The notes: generated from the letters alone by a model not told the origin. 64,000 nucleotides of DNA from Streptomyces sp. JJ38 (GCF_019303475.1 NZ_JABLSI010000007.1:58735-122734), one strand, 5' to 3'. Numbered from the stretch's first letter, positions 8,598 to 17,264 are shown. A program made the numbers and translations.

Positions 8598-9955
8598 AGG
8601 ACGGGCAGGGACTTGCGCAGCTCGAACGCGGTGACCTCGGAGCGGTACTCCTCCCACTCCTGGCGCTTGTTGCGCAGGAAGAAGTCGAAGACGTGCTCCC
8701 CGAGGGTCTCGGCGACGAGTTCGCTGCGCTCCATCAGGTCGATGGCCTCGCCCAGGTTCTGCGGGAGGGGCTTGATGCCCATGGCGCGGCGCTCGGCGTC
8801 GGAGAGCGCCCACACGTCGTCCTCGGCGCCGGCCGGGAGCTCGTAGCCCTCCTCGATGCCCCTGAGCCCGGCGGCCAGCAGGACGGCGTAGGCGAGGTAG
8901 GGGTTGGCTCCGGAGTCGAGCGAGCGGACCTCGATGCGGGTGGAGCCCGTCTTGCCCGGCTTGTACATCGGCACCCGGATGAGCGCGGAGCGGTTGTTGT
9001 GGCCCCAGCAGATGTAGGACGGTGCCTCGCCGCCCGCGCCCGCGGTGCGCTGGGTGCCGCCCCAGATGCGCTTGTAGGAGTTGACCCACTGGTTGGTGAC
9101 GGCGGAGATCTCCCCGGCGTGCCGCAGCAGTCCGGCGATGAAGGAGCGGCCGACCTTGGAGAGCTGGTACTCGGCGCCCGACTCGTGGAAGGCGTTGCGG
9201 TCGCCCTCGAAGAGGGAGAGGTGCGTGTGCATGCCGGAGCCGGGGTACTCGGAGAACGGCTTGGGCATGAACGTCGCCTGCACGCCCTGTTCGAGCGCGA
9301 CCTGCTTCATGACCAGACGGAACGTCATGATGTTGTCCGCGGTGGTCAGGGCGTCGGCGTAGCGCAGGTCGATCTCCTGCTGGCCGGGGGCGCCCTCGTG
9401 GTGGGAGAACTCCACCGAGATGCCCATGGACTCCAGCATGGTGATGGCCTGGCGCCGGAAGTCCATGCCGACGTTCTGCGGGGTGTGGTCGAAGTACCCG
9501 GAGGAGTCGGCGGGGGTGGGCCGGCTGCCGTCCACCGGCTTGTTCTTGAGCAGGAAGAACTCGATCTCGGGGTGGGTGTAGAAGGTGAAGCCGAGGTCGG
9601 AGGTGCGCGACAGGATGCGCTTGAGGACGTACCGCGGATCGGCGTAGGAGGGCGAGCCGTCGGGCATCAGGATGTCGCAGAACATCCGGGCGGTGCCGGG
9701 GGCTTCGGCCCGCCAGGGCAGGATCTGGAAGGTGCTGGGGGCGGGCTTGGCGATCATGTCCGACTCGTAGACCCGGGCGAACCCCTCGATGGCCGAGCCG
9801 TCGAAGCCGATGCCCTCGTCAAACGCCTGTTCCAGCTCGGCGGGCGCGACGGCCACGGACTTCAGAAAGCCCAGCACATCGGTGAACCAGAGGCGCACGA
9901 ACCGGATGTCGCGCTCTTCCAACGTACGGAGAACGAACTCCTGCTGCTTGTCCAT
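8594..9955 (-). CDS. glnA2: Glutamine-synthetase-like enzyme GlnA2 (gamma-glutamylpolyamine synthetase type)
   Basis: 453-aa class I glutamine synthetase family protein. The N-terminal beta-grasp domain has RFVRLWFTDVLGFLKSVAV, followed by the catalytic domain with GFDGSAIEGFARVYESDM, THPEIEFFLL, GQQEIDLRYADALTTADN (metal/glutamate ligands) and GSGMHTHLSL. The sequence matches my memory of S. coelicolor SCO2241 (GlnA2), reported to glutamylate polyamines rather than ammonia. The NLYDLPPEE adenylylation loop of GlnA1 is not visible; the corresponding C-terminal region reads PLPQNLGEAIDLMERSE. It therefore may not be a GlnE substrate although the two genes overlap by 4 nt. A GlnR-like box lies upstream at 10038-10053. 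Confidence 0.92.
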   Translation of the reverse strand: MDKQQEFVLRTLEERDIRFVRLWFTDVLGFLKSVAVAPAELEQAFDEGIGFDGSAIEGFARVYESDMIAKPAPSTFQILPWRAEAPGTARMFCDILMPDGSPSYADPRYVLKRILSRTSDLGFTFYTHPEIEFFLLKNKPVDGSRPTPADSSGYFDHTPQNVGMDFRRQAITMLESMGISVEFSHHEGAPGQQEIDLRYADALTTADNIMTFRLVMKQVALEQGVQATFMPKPFSEYPGSGMHTHLSLFEGDRNAFHESGAEYQLSKVGRSFIAGLLRHAGEISAVTNQWVNSYKRIWGGTQRTAGAGGEAPSYICWGHNNRSALIRVPMYKPGKTGSTRIEVRSLDSGANPYLAYAVLLAAGLRGIEEGYELPAGAEDDVWALSDAERRAMGIKPLPQNLGEAIDLMERSELVAETLGEHVFDFFLRNKRQEWEEYRSEVTAFELRKSLPVL

Positions 9956-10037
9956 ATCCACCCATCCTCGCTGGTCAGGCCGCCCCACTGGCGGATTCGA
10001 GGGCCGGATTCGGCGCCGTCGAGCATGCCATTGCGCG

Positions 10038-10053
10038 GTTTCGGCCGCGTTAC
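10038..10053 (-). promoter_or_regulatory. Candidate GlnR box upstream of glnA2-glnE
   Basis: Read on the minus strand the site is GTAAC-N6-GAAAC, an exact match to the actinobacterial GlnR pattern gTnAc-N6-GaAAc. It lies 83 nt upstream of the glnA2 start in the transcribed orientation. GlnR is the global nitrogen regulator in Streptomyces. A single match to a short pattern can be chance, but the location is apt. Confidence 0.5.
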
Positions 10054-10237
10054 CGCCAGGGGCCTTGAGGGCCCACGTCTCATTGTGCGCCACACCCCCG
10101 ATCTTGGTCGATCTGCCCCGTCCGGCGGGCGCTCCGGGTGGGGGCGGCGCCGTCGCGTCCGACTGGCCCCACGCGCCACGGGTCCTAGGCTGGAAGAGCG
10201 GGCTGGGCGGGGCTCTCTTGTCAGGAGTGGTGACGCC

Positions 10238-11680
10238 ATGGCAGTCAATGGGGTGACGAGTACGGCGCTGGACCGCCTGCGCGCCCGTGTCACGGGGGAT
10301 GTGCTGCTTCCGGGCGCCGAGGGTTACGACGCGGCCCGGACGCTGTTCAACAGCATGTACGACCGCCGGCCCGCGGTGATCGTGCAGTGCGCCCAGCCGT
10401 CCGACGTGGTGACCGCGCTGCGCTTCGGCCGCGAGCTGGGGCTGCCGATCGCGGTGCGCGGCGGCGGGCACGGCGTCGCCGGCAAGGCGATGGTGGACGG
10501 CGGACTCGTGCTCGACCTGCGGCGGATGCACGAAGTCGAGATCGACCCGGGGGCCCGCACGGCGCGGGTGGGGGGCGGGGCGACGATGAGTCACCTCGAC
10601 CGGGCGGCCGAGCCGTACGGCCTGGTGACGACGGGTGGACGGGTGTCGACGACGGGCGTGGGCGGCTTCCTGCTGGGCGGCGGCACCGGCTGGCTGGACC
10701 GGAAGTTCGGGCTGGCCTGCGACAACCTGCTGTCCGTCGACCTCGTGACGGCGGACGGGACGCGGGTGACGGCGAGTGAGAGCGAGCATCCCGAGCTGTT
10801 CTGGGCGCTGCACGGCGGCGGCGGCAACTTCGGGGTGGCCACGTCGTTCACGCTGCAGCTGTACCCGCTGCCGGTGCTGACGGTCATCCTCGGGCTGTGG
10901 CCGCCCGACCGGGGACCGCAGGTGGTGCGCGCCTTCCGCGACCTCATGGCGGAGGCGGGCGACGACGTGTCCGGCGGCGTCATCTACCTGACCGCCCCGC
11001 CCGAGCCCTTCGTCCCGGAGGAGCTCGTGGACCGGCTCGCCTGCGGGGTGCTGGTCGTCTACACGGGCCGCGAGGAGGCGGCCCGGCGGGCGGCGGCCCC
11101 GCTGCTGGAGCTGGAGCCCGCGGGCTCGATGATCGAGGAGATGCCCAACGCGGAACTCGAGTCCATGATCGACGACCCGCCCGGCTACCGGAACTACTGG
11201 TCGGTCGAGCACCTGGACTCGCTGCCCGACGACGCCGTGCGGCGCTTCTGCGCCCGGGCCGACGACATGCTCGTGCCCTCTCCCACGCAGCACGCGCTGT
11301 TCCCGCAGGGCGGGGCGGCCGGGCGCAGCACCGCCGACTACCCGCTGCCGTGGCGGCACGCCCGGTGGGCCGTCCACCCCTTCTGCCTGTGGGAGGATCC
11401 GGCCGACGACGAGCGGTCCCGGCGCTGGGCGCACGCCGTGCGCGAGGACGTCAGGCCGTGGGCGAGCGGCGCCGTCTATCTGAACTTCGTCGGGGACGAG
11501 GGCCGGGACCGGATCGTCGCCGGGCTGGGCGAGCGCAACTACCGCAGGCTGGCCGCGGTGAAGGCGCACTGGGACCCGGAGAACGTCTTCCGGCTCAACC
11601 ACAACATCCAGCCCGCCGCCGCCGACGGAGCTCCCGGTTCCGGCCCGGGGCATCAGGGGACGCGGAGGACCGCGGCGTAG
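10238..11680 (+). CDS. FAD-binding (BBE-type) oxidoreductase
   Basis: 480-aa flavoprotein of the berberine-bridge/VAO family. The FAD-binding PCMH domain shows VRGGGHGVAGKAMVDGGLVL (residues about 75-95), VGGGATMSHLDRAAEPYGL and GVGGFLLGGGTGWLDRKFGL. The substrate domain follows and a BBE motif (RNYRRLAAVKAHWDPENVFR) closes the protein. The usual His of bicovalent FAD enzymes falls in the GGGHG segment; the partner Cys is not obvious, so single covalent or non-covalent FAD is possible. Start ATG 10238 has an AGGAG site at 10223. The substrate is unknown. The 3' end overlaps the convergent PRC-barrel gene by 28 nt. Confidence 0.88.
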   Translation: MAVNGVTSTALDRLRARVTGDVLLPGAEGYDAARTLFNSMYDRRPAVIVQCAQPSDVVTALRFGRELGLPIAVRGGGHGVAGKAMVDGGLVLDLRRMHEVEIDPGARTARVGGGATMSHLDRAAEPYGLVTTGGRVSTTGVGGFLLGGGTGWLDRKFGLACDNLLSVDLVTADGTRVTASESEHPELFWALHGGGGNFGVATSFTLQLYPLPVLTVILGLWPPDRGPQVVRAFRDLMAEAGDDVSGGVIYLTAPPEPFVPEELVDRLACGVLVVYTGREEAARRAAAPLLELEPAGSMIEEMPNAELESMIDDPPGYRNYWSVEHLDSLPDDAVRRFCARADDMLVPSPTQHALFPQGGAAGRSTADYPLPWRHARWAVHPFCLWEDPADDERSRRWAHAVREDVRPWASGAVYLNFVGDEGRDRIVAGLGERNYRRLAAVKAHWDPENVFRLNHNIQPAAADGAPGSGPGHQGTRRTAA

Positions 11681-12087
11681 GAGCCGATGCTGACGAGCGC
11701 GGTGCCGGGGTACTGGTCGTCGGCGGTGCGGAGGGTCAGGACGGCGCCCGAGTCGGCCGCGAAGTCGATGTCGACGAGCTGGCCCACATCCGTCCCGGCC
11801 TCGGTGAGAAGCCGCTTCCCGACGAGGTCCTCGCTGGCCTCGGCGAGCGGCTTCAGCTCGCCGTCCGGGCGGCGGAGGGCGTCTCGGTCGGTGGCCATGA
11901 CGGCGTCCTCCCCGACGGCCCGGATACCGGACCAGGGCAGCAGGTTCGCCGAGCCGCCCGTCTTACGCAGGCGCAGGGCGGCGACGCGGGCACGGTCAGG
12001 GGCGAGCACGAGGCCGTCCACGACGCCGAGGGTGGTGGCCTCGGCGGCGCTCATGACGGTTCGGCCGGAGATCTCGGAGAACAGCAT
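11653..12087 (-). CDS. PRC-barrel domain protein (distal gene)
   Basis: 144-aa protein beginning MLFSEISGRTVMSAAEATTLG. The N-terminal half is a PRC-barrel-like beta fold (LGVVDGLVLAPDRARVAALRL) and the second half repeats the pattern (LVGKRLLTEAGTDVGQLVDID). Its ATG overlaps the stop codon of the upstream PRC gene by one base (TGATG), so the two are translationally coupled. PRC-barrels occur in RNA-processing and membrane-associated proteins; no specific function can be assigned. Confidence 0.8.
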   Translation of the reverse strand: MLFSEISGRTVMSAAEATTLGVVDGLVLAPDRARVAALRLRKTGGSANLLPWSGIRAVGEDAVMATDRDALRRPDGELKPLAEASEDLVGKRLLTEAGTDVGQLVDIDFAADSGAVLTLRTADDQYPGTALVSIGSYAAVLRVP

Positions 12088-12737
12088 CAGGCCCCCGTCG
12101 GTCGGTCGGCCGGGGAGTCGTCGCCTTGGCCCCGGTCCTGGTCCTGGTCCTGGCCCTGGTCCCCTGCGTCCCCCTGCGCCGAATCGCCGCCCATGCGCTC
12201 GCGGAAGCCGCGCACGAGGTCCTCGAAGCCCGGCAGGTCGTCGGCGACGTACTCGGCGGCCTTCGCGGGGACGACGAGGGCCTCGCCGGAGACGGCGACC
12301 GTCTCGGCGAGCGGCAGGTAGACGGTGCGCTCGGGGTGGCCGAGCGCCTCGGTGGCGGCGATCTGGTAGCCGACGACGACGGCGGTGGTGCGGGTCGTCT
12401 GGAGCACGACGTCGGTGACCCGGCCCAGCTCGACGCCGCTGTCGGACAGGACCCGCGCCCCGAGCACGTCGCCGCCCACCCCCGCGCCGGAGCGCTCGGC
12501 GAGCTGCTTGCGGCTCTCGAAGACGTGCTCGTCGCGGATCATCACCGCATCCGGGCCGAGCCCGGTGACGCCGTCCATGGGCAGTGCCTGCTTCATGGGC
12601 CCGGCGAGCAGTCCGCGCCCGCTGAGGGTGAACCCGGCCACCCGGCCGCCGGCCTCGAAGACGACATCCTTGACCTGGCCGACGTCCTCCCCCGCCAGGG
12701 TGACCACCGGGCGCTTGGCCAGCTCGGTCGCGAGCAT
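12087..12737 (-). CDS. PRC-barrel domain protein (proximal gene)
   Basis: 216-aa protein with two PRC-barrel-like units (RPVVTLAGEDVGQVKDVVFE; GARVLSDSGVELGRVTDVVL) and a disordered, repetitive C-terminal tail rich in Gln/Asp (GDQGQDQDQDRGQGD), encoded by short GGTCCT tandem repeats at about 12127-12160. ATG 12737 is taken as start; a GTG two codons earlier (12743) is equally possible and would leave a single base after the small membrane-protein gene. It lies between that gene and a second PRC gene in one operon, which suggests a membrane-associated partner role. The function is unknown. Confidence 0.78.
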   Translation of the reverse strand: MLATELAKRPVVTLAGEDVGQVKDVVFEAGGRVAGFTLSGRGLLAGPMKQALPMDGVTGLGPDAVMIRDEHVFESRKQLAERSGAGVGGDVLGARVLSDSGVELGRVTDVVLQTTRTTAVVVGYQIAATEALGHPERTVYLPLAETVAVSGEALVVPAKAAEYVADDLPGFEDLVRGFRERMGGDSAQGDAGDQGQDQDQDRGQGDDSPADRPTGA

Positions 12738-12744
12738 CAGCACG

Positions 12745-12915
12745 TCATCCGCCGCCCTTCCGGGAAGACCGCTTCGGGGACCGCCTCCGGGACGGCCGTT
12801 CCCCGACGACGACGGCCCCGCCTCCGCGCCGCCGCCGGGCCTGGACCCACAGGGCGGCCAGGCAGAGGACCACGAGGACGGCCGCGACAAGGACGATCCA
12901 GAGCCACAAGTCCAC
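12745..12915 (-). CDS. Small single-pass membrane protein heading the PRC operon
   Basis: A 56-aa reading frame. After the GTG start come a hydrophobic helix (LWLWIVLVAAVLVVLCLAAL) and a strongly basic cytoplasmic tail (QARRRRGGG, then RPSRRRSPKRSSRKGGG). A GGAGGTG ribosome site sits six bases before the GTG. The stop is immediately followed by the start of the first PRC-barrel gene. The basic tail after a single helix would place the C-terminus inside and could recruit an acidic partner such as the PRC protein tail. I do not recognise the family. Confidence 0.65.
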   Translation of the reverse strand: MDLWLWIVLVAAVLVVLCLAALWVQARRRRGGGAVVVGERPSRRRSPKRSSRKGGG

Positions 12916-13040
12916 CGCGCACCTCCGGGGAGTGGAATGTCCTGGTCTCAGCCTCCCTCCGACGCCGGTGGCTGTCCAACGGTCCGGCCCGGTCGGTGGC
13001 CCGATGCCTCCGACAGGAGGAATCGCGTCAAAGTGACGGT

Positions 13041-13053
13041 TACTCTTGGCGTG
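13041..13053 (+). promoter_or_regulatory. Leaderless-type -10 element of nadE
   Basis: TACTCT at 13041-13046 fits the Streptomyces TANNNT -10 pattern and lies six bases before the GTG start of nadE. Transcription would begin at or next to the start codon. No convincing -35 is visible. Confidence 0.45.
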
Positions 13054-14846
13054 TGCCTCAGATTCGCATCGCCCTGAACCAGATCGACTCCACCGTCGGG
13101 GACCTCGCCCGCAACGCCGAGGCGGTCGTGCACTGGACCCGCCACGCGGCGGATCAGGGCGCGCACCTCGTCGCCTTCCCCGAGATGATGCTGACCGGCT
13201 ACCCCGTCGAGGACCTGGCCCTGCGCCCGTCGTTCGTCGAGGCCAGCCGGAACGCGCTGACCGCGCTCGCCGCCCGGCTGGCCGACGAGGGGCTGGGCGA
13301 GGTGCCCGTCGTCGTCGGTTACCTGGACCGCGCCGAGCACCACAGCACCCGCTACGGCCAGCCCGCCGGCGCCCCGCAGAACGCCGCGGCGGTGCTGTAC
13401 CGGGGTGAGCCGGTGCTCAGCTTCGCCAAGCACCACCTGCCCAACTACGGGGTCTTCGACGAGTTCCGGTACTTCGTGCCGGGCGACACCCTGCCCGTCG
13501 TACGGGTGCACGGCGTGGACGTGGCCCTCGCCATCTGCGAGGACCTCTGGCAGGACGGGGGCCGGGTGCCGGCGGCCCGCAGCGCGGGCGCCGGGCTGCT
13601 GCTGGCCGTCAACGCCTCCCCCTACGAGCGGGACAAGGACGACACCCGGCTCGACCTGGTGCGCAAGCGCGCCCAGGAGGCGGGCTGCACGACGGCGTAC
13701 CTGGCCATGATCGGCGGCCAGGACGAGCTGGTCTTCGACGGCGACTCGATCGTCGTCGACGCGGGCGGGGAGGTGCTGGCACGGGCCCCGCAGTTCGCGG
13801 AGGGCTGCGTCCTGCTCGACCTGGACCTGCCGGCCGCGGCCGCCGAGGCGCCCTCGGGCACGGTGGACGACGGGCTGCGCATCGAGCACCGCACGCTGAG
13901 CGCCGAGCCGCTGCCCGCCTACGCGCCGGAGGTCACCGGGGAGATCGCCGAGCGGCTCGGGGACGAGGAGGAGGTCTACACGGCCCTCGTCGTGGGGCTG
14001 CGGGCCTACGTCGCCAAGAACGGCTTCCGCTCGGTCCTCATCGGGCTGTCCGGCGGCATCGACTCGGCGCTGACGGCCGCCATCGCCTGCGACGCGGTCG
14101 GGGCCGAGCACGTGTACGGCGTCTCGATGCCCTCGCGGTACTCCTCGCAGCACTCCCGGGACGACGCCGCCGAGCTGGCCCGGCGCACCGGGCTGAACTT
14201 CCGCACGGTGCCGATCGGGCCGATGTTCGACGCGTACAAGGCATCCGCCGAGCTGACCGGGCTGGCGGAGGAGAACCTCCAGGCCCGGCTGCGCGGAACG
14301 CTGCTCATGGGCCTGTCCAACCAGGAGGGCCACATCGTCCTGGCTCCCGGCAACAAGTCCGAGCTGGCCTGCGGCTACTCCACGCTGTACGGCGACTCCG
14401 TGGGCGCCTACGGGCCCATCAAGGACGTCTACAAGTCGACCGTCTTCCGGCTGGCGCGGTGGCGCAACCAGGCGGCGGAGGAACGCGGCGAGACCCCGCC
14501 CATCCCGGAGAACTCCATCGCCAAGCCGCCCAGCGCGGAGCTGCGCCCCGGGCAGGTGGACGCCGACTCCCTGCCGGACTACGAGGTGCTGGACGCCGTC
14601 CTGGAGCTGTACGTCGACGGCGACCAGGGCGCCGCGGAGATCGTCGCGCGCGGTCACGACCCAAAGCTGGTGACCCGGGTGCTGCGGATGACGGACACCG
14701 CCGAGTACAAGCGCCGCCAGTACCCCCCGGGCACGAAGATCTCCCCGAAGGGCTTCGGCAAGGACCGGCGGCTTCCCATCACCAACGCCTGGCGCGAGTC
14801 CGCGGCCGGCGCCCGGCCGTCGTCCGGCGGTCCCCGGGTGACGTGA
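13053..14846 (+). CDS. nadE: Glutamine-dependent NAD+ synthetase
   Basis: 597-aa two-domain enzyme making NAD+ from deamido-NAD+, ATP and glutamine. The N-terminal nitrilase-type glutaminase has its Glu-Lys-Cys triad in LVAFPEMMLTGYP, SFAKHHLPNYGVFDE and ALAICEDLW. The C-terminal synthetase has the PP-loop LIGLSGGIDSALTAAI, ATP/NAD contacts around GLSNQEGHIVLAPGNKSELA and the terminal KRRQYPPGTKIS motif. GTG 13053 is selected because it follows a -10 box directly and gives the family start PQIRIALNQIDSTVGDL. A strong hairpin terminator follows at 14875. Confidence 0.95.
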   Translation: MPQIRIALNQIDSTVGDLARNAEAVVHWTRHAADQGAHLVAFPEMMLTGYPVEDLALRPSFVEASRNALTALAARLADEGLGEVPVVVGYLDRAEHHSTRYGQPAGAPQNAAAVLYRGEPVLSFAKHHLPNYGVFDEFRYFVPGDTLPVVRVHGVDVALAICEDLWQDGGRVPAARSAGAGLLLAVNASPYERDKDDTRLDLVRKRAQEAGCTTAYLAMIGGQDELVFDGDSIVVDAGGEVLARAPQFAEGCVLLDLDLPAAAAEAPSGTVDDGLRIEHRTLSAEPLPAYAPEVTGEIAERLGDEEEVYTALVVGLRAYVAKNGFRSVLIGLSGGIDSALTAAIACDAVGAEHVYGVSMPSRYSSQHSRDDAAELARRTGLNFRTVPIGPMFDAYKASAELTGLAEENLQARLRGTLLMGLSNQEGHIVLAPGNKSELACGYSTLYGDSVGAYGPIKDVYKSTVFRLARWRNQAAEERGETPPIPENSIAKPPSAELRPGQVDADSLPDYEVLDAVLELYVDGDQGAAEIVARGHDPKLVTRVLRMTDTAEYKRRQYPPGTKISPKGFGKDRRLPITNAWRESAAGARPSSGGPRVT

Positions 14847-14874
14847 CGCGGGGCTGCCGGGCCCGGCCGGCCCG

Positions 14875-14914
14875 GCCTCCGGCGCCCACCGGCCTCACGG
14901 TGGGCGCCGGAGGC
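14875..14914. terminator. Bidirectional hairpin between nadE and the EEP gene
   Basis: A perfect 17-bp stem (arms 14875-14891 and 14898-14914) with a 6-nt loop GCCTCA, between convergent stop codons at 14846 and 14916. No T-tract follows, as is usual in Streptomyces. Confidence 0.75.
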
Positions 14915-14915
14915 G

Positions 14916-15971
14916 TCACAGACGCACCGAGGCGGCGACGGGCAGATGGTCGCTTCCGGTCGAGGGCAGCGACCAGGAGGCCACGGGCTCCAGGCCGCGC
15001 ACCATGATCTGGTCGATCCGGGCCATCGGGAACGACGCGGGCCAGGAGAAGCCGAAGCCGTCCCCGGCGGCGCCCTGGGTCGAGCGCATCTGCGCCGTCA
15101 CCGGGGCCAGCGCCCGGTCGTTCATCGTGCCGTTGAGGTCCCCGAGCAGCACCACGTGCTCCAGCGGTTCCCGGGCGATCGCCCGGCCCAGCTGCTCGGC
15201 CGCGTCGTCCCGCTGCCCCGCGGTGAACCCGGCCCTCAGCTTCACCCGCACCGAGGGCAGATGGGCCGCGAACACCGCGACCTTCCCGTCGGGGGTGTCC
15301 ACCGTCGTCCGCAGGGCCCGCGTCCAGCCGATCTTGATGTCCACCGGAGCGGTGTCCGAGAGCGGATAGCGGCTCCACACCCCGATCGTGCCCTTCACGA
15401 CGTGGTACGGATACGCCTCGGCGAGCGCCCGCTCGTAGACGTCGGTGGATCTGGCGGGCAGCTCCTCCAGCGCGAGGACGTCCACCTCGCTCGCCACCAG
15501 GGCCTCGGCGGTGCCCTGCGGGTCCGCGTTGCCCGCGTCCACGTTGTGGGTCAGGACGGTCAGGTCGGCGTCGCCGCTCGTGCTGGACTTGGCGGTCAGC
15601 AGCCCCCCGAACAGCCCGGTCCACACGACGGCGGGCAGCAGGAGCGCCGCCAGCGCCGTCATCGAGCGCCGCAGAAGGGCGCAGCCGAACAGGACGGGCA
15701 CGCCGAGACCGAACCAGGGCAGGAAGGTCTCCACGAGCGAACCGAGGTTGCCGACGGCGTTCGGAACCCGTGCGTGCAGGGCGAGCACGACCCCGAGCAG
15801 CACGGCCAGGACGGCCAGGACCAGGCCGCGGCGCCAGATTCCCGGGCCGCGCCAGTCCCGCCAGTCGCGCCAGCCTCCGCGGGAACGGCGTTCCGCGGCG
15901 CCGGGACGCTCGGCGGCCGGCTCACCCTCGTCCGCCGCGGCGTCCGTGTGCGCCGTGTCCGCCCGTGCCAT
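14916..15971 (-). CDS. Membrane-anchored endonuclease/exonuclease/phosphatase-family hydrolase
   Basis: 351 aa. An acidic cytoplasmic N-terminus and a WRDWRDWRGPG stretch precede three transmembrane helices (residues about 45-130). The exported EEP domain has TVLTHNVDAGNADPQGTA, LALEELP (metal Glu), VFAAHLPS (His), LLGDLNGTMND (Asp/Asn pair) and GSDHLPVAASV (terminal Asp-His). The topology puts the catalytic domain outside the cell, suggesting a phosphodiesterase acting on an envelope or extracellular substrate. The Trp-Arg-Asp repeat near the N-terminus is unusual. Confidence 0.85.
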   Translation of the reverse strand: MARADTAHTDAAADEGEPAAERPGAAERRSRGGWRDWRDWRGPGIWRRGLVLAVLAVLLGVVLALHARVPNAVGNLGSLVETFLPWFGLGVPVLFGCALLRRSMTALAALLLPAVVWTGLFGGLLTAKSSTSGDADLTVLTHNVDAGNADPQGTAEALVASEVDVLALEELPARSTDVYERALAEAYPYHVVKGTIGVWSRYPLSDTAPVDIKIGWTRALRTTVDTPDGKVAVFAAHLPSVRVKLRAGFTAGQRDDAAEQLGRAIAREPLEHVVLLGDLNGTMNDRALAPVTAQMRSTQGAAGDGFGFSWPASFPMARIDQIMVRGLEPVASWSLPSTGSDHLPVAASVRL

Positions 15972-16309
15972 GCGTCGTCCTCACTGCCGGTGGTCCAGAT
16001 CTCTTCCGTTCCCGCCGTCGTCGGAGCTCGCACCCTAGGCGATCATCGCTCCCCGGTGGGAACCGCCGTACGGCCGACCTTCGGTGACCGTACTGCCAGA
16101 AGGACGACCACGTACACACGAGCAGTTCCGCAGGTCGGGAACCAGCCGGATTCCGTCGCTCCGCCTCACGCGTCCCGCCTCCCGGGCACCGGGCCGCTGT
16201 GACGCTCGCCCCGCTCCCCTTCCCCGTGCCGGTGACAGGTGCCACTATGGACAGCGATCCGGAGACGCCGTCAGGGCGCTTCGAGACGACACCTTCAGGA
16301 GCCCATGCC
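15972..16309. other. 338-nt divergent intergenic region
   Basis: It separates the EEP gene from panB. Short open stretches exist on the plus strand but none has a convincing ribosome site or family resemblance. A possible -10-like CACTAT lies at about 16240-16250. Nothing else is recognisable. Confidence 0.4.
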
Positions 16310-17173
16310 ATGACGCATGCCCACACGGCTGCCGACAACGGTCAGGCCGTCAAAGCGCTGTACGGCGGCAGCCAGAACCGCCGCCTCACCGTTCGGGACC
16401 TCGCGACCGCCAAGGAGCGCGGCGAGAAGTGGCCCATGCTCACCGCCTACGACGCGGTCACGGCCTCCGTCTTCGACGAGGCGGGCATCCCCGTCCTGCT
16501 GGTCGGGGACTCGGCCGGGAACTGCCACCTCGGCTACGACACCACGGTCCCCGTCACGCTGGACCAGATGGCCCTGCTGTCCGCCGCCGTCGTGCGCGGC
16601 ACACGGCGCGCCCTCGTCGTCGGCGACCTGCCCTTCGGCTCCTACCAGGAGGGCCCCACGCAGGCGCTGCGCAGCGCGACCCGGCTGGTCAAGGAGGCCG
16701 GCGTCGGGGCGGTGAAGCTGGAGGGCGGCGAGCGCTCGCTGCCGCAGACGGAGCTGCTGGTCTCGGCCGGCATCCCCGTCATGTCACACCTGGGCCTGAC
16801 CCCGCAGTCCGTGAACACCATGGGCTACCGCGTCCAGGGGCGCGGGGACGAGGACGCCCACCGGCTCCTGCGGGACGCCAAGGCCGCCCAGGACGCCGGC
16901 GCCTTCGCCCTCGTCCTGGAGATGGTGCCCGCCGAGCTGGCGGCCGAGGTCACCCGCTCCCTGCAGATCCCGACGGTCGGCATCGGCGCGGGCCCCGAGT
17001 GCGACGCCCAGGTCCTGGTGTGGACGGACATGGCGGGCATGACGGGCGGCCGGGTGCCGCGGTTCGTCAAGCAGTACGCACAGCTGCGCGAGACCCTCGG
17101 CGGCGCCGCGAAGGCCTTCGCCGAGGACGTGGCGGGCGGCGCGTTCCCGCAGGAGGAGCACACCTTCCACTGA
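16310..17173 (+). CDS. panB: 3-methyl-2-oxobutanoate hydroxymethyltransferase
   Basis: 287-aa TIM-barrel enzyme of pantothenate/CoA synthesis, converting alpha-ketoisovalerate to ketopantoate with methylene-tetrahydrofolate. Family signatures include MLTAYDAVTASVFDEAGIPV, LVGDSAGNCHLGYDTTVPVT (metal Asp), GAVKLEGGE, IPVMSHLGLTPQSVN, ALVLEMVPAEL (catalytic Glu) and IPTVGIGAGPECDAQVLVW. ATG 16310 is chosen over an upstream in-frame ATG at 16199 because an AGGAG site lies eight bases before it and the family begins near here. Confidence 0.93.
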   Translation: MTHAHTAADNGQAVKALYGGSQNRRLTVRDLATAKERGEKWPMLTAYDAVTASVFDEAGIPVLLVGDSAGNCHLGYDTTVPVTLDQMALLSAAVVRGTRRALVVGDLPFGSYQEGPTQALRSATRLVKEAGVGAVKLEGGERSLPQTELLVSAGIPVMSHLGLTPQSVNTMGYRVQGRGDEDAHRLLRDAKAAQDAGAFALVLEMVPAELAAEVTRSLQIPTVGIGAGPECDAQVLVWTDMAGMTGGRVPRFVKQYAQLRETLGGAAKAFAEDVAGGAFPQEEHTFH

Positions 17174-17218
17174 CGCGCGCGTCCGCAGGACCTGTCGGAC
17201 CCTTCCGGCACACCGCCC

Positions 17219-17264
17219 GGCCCGTCGGCGGCGGCCCCTCCCCCAGGCCGCCCGCCGACGGGCC
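17219..17264 (+). terminator. Hairpin after panB
   Basis: A 13-bp perfect stem (17219-17231 with 17252-17264) around a C-rich 20-nt loop, 46 nt after the panB stop. Confidence 0.55.

Noticed and set aside
12737..12979. 80-aa minus-strand frame (MDSHRRRREAE...) over the head of the PRC operon
   Set aside because: Arg/Pro-rich without a ribosome site; the overlapping 56-aa membrane-protein frame has both a ribosome site and a clear helix.
16199..16309. 37-residue N-terminal extension of PanB from ATG 16199
   Set aside because: No ribosome site and unlike the family; ATG 16310 has AGGAG at good spacing.
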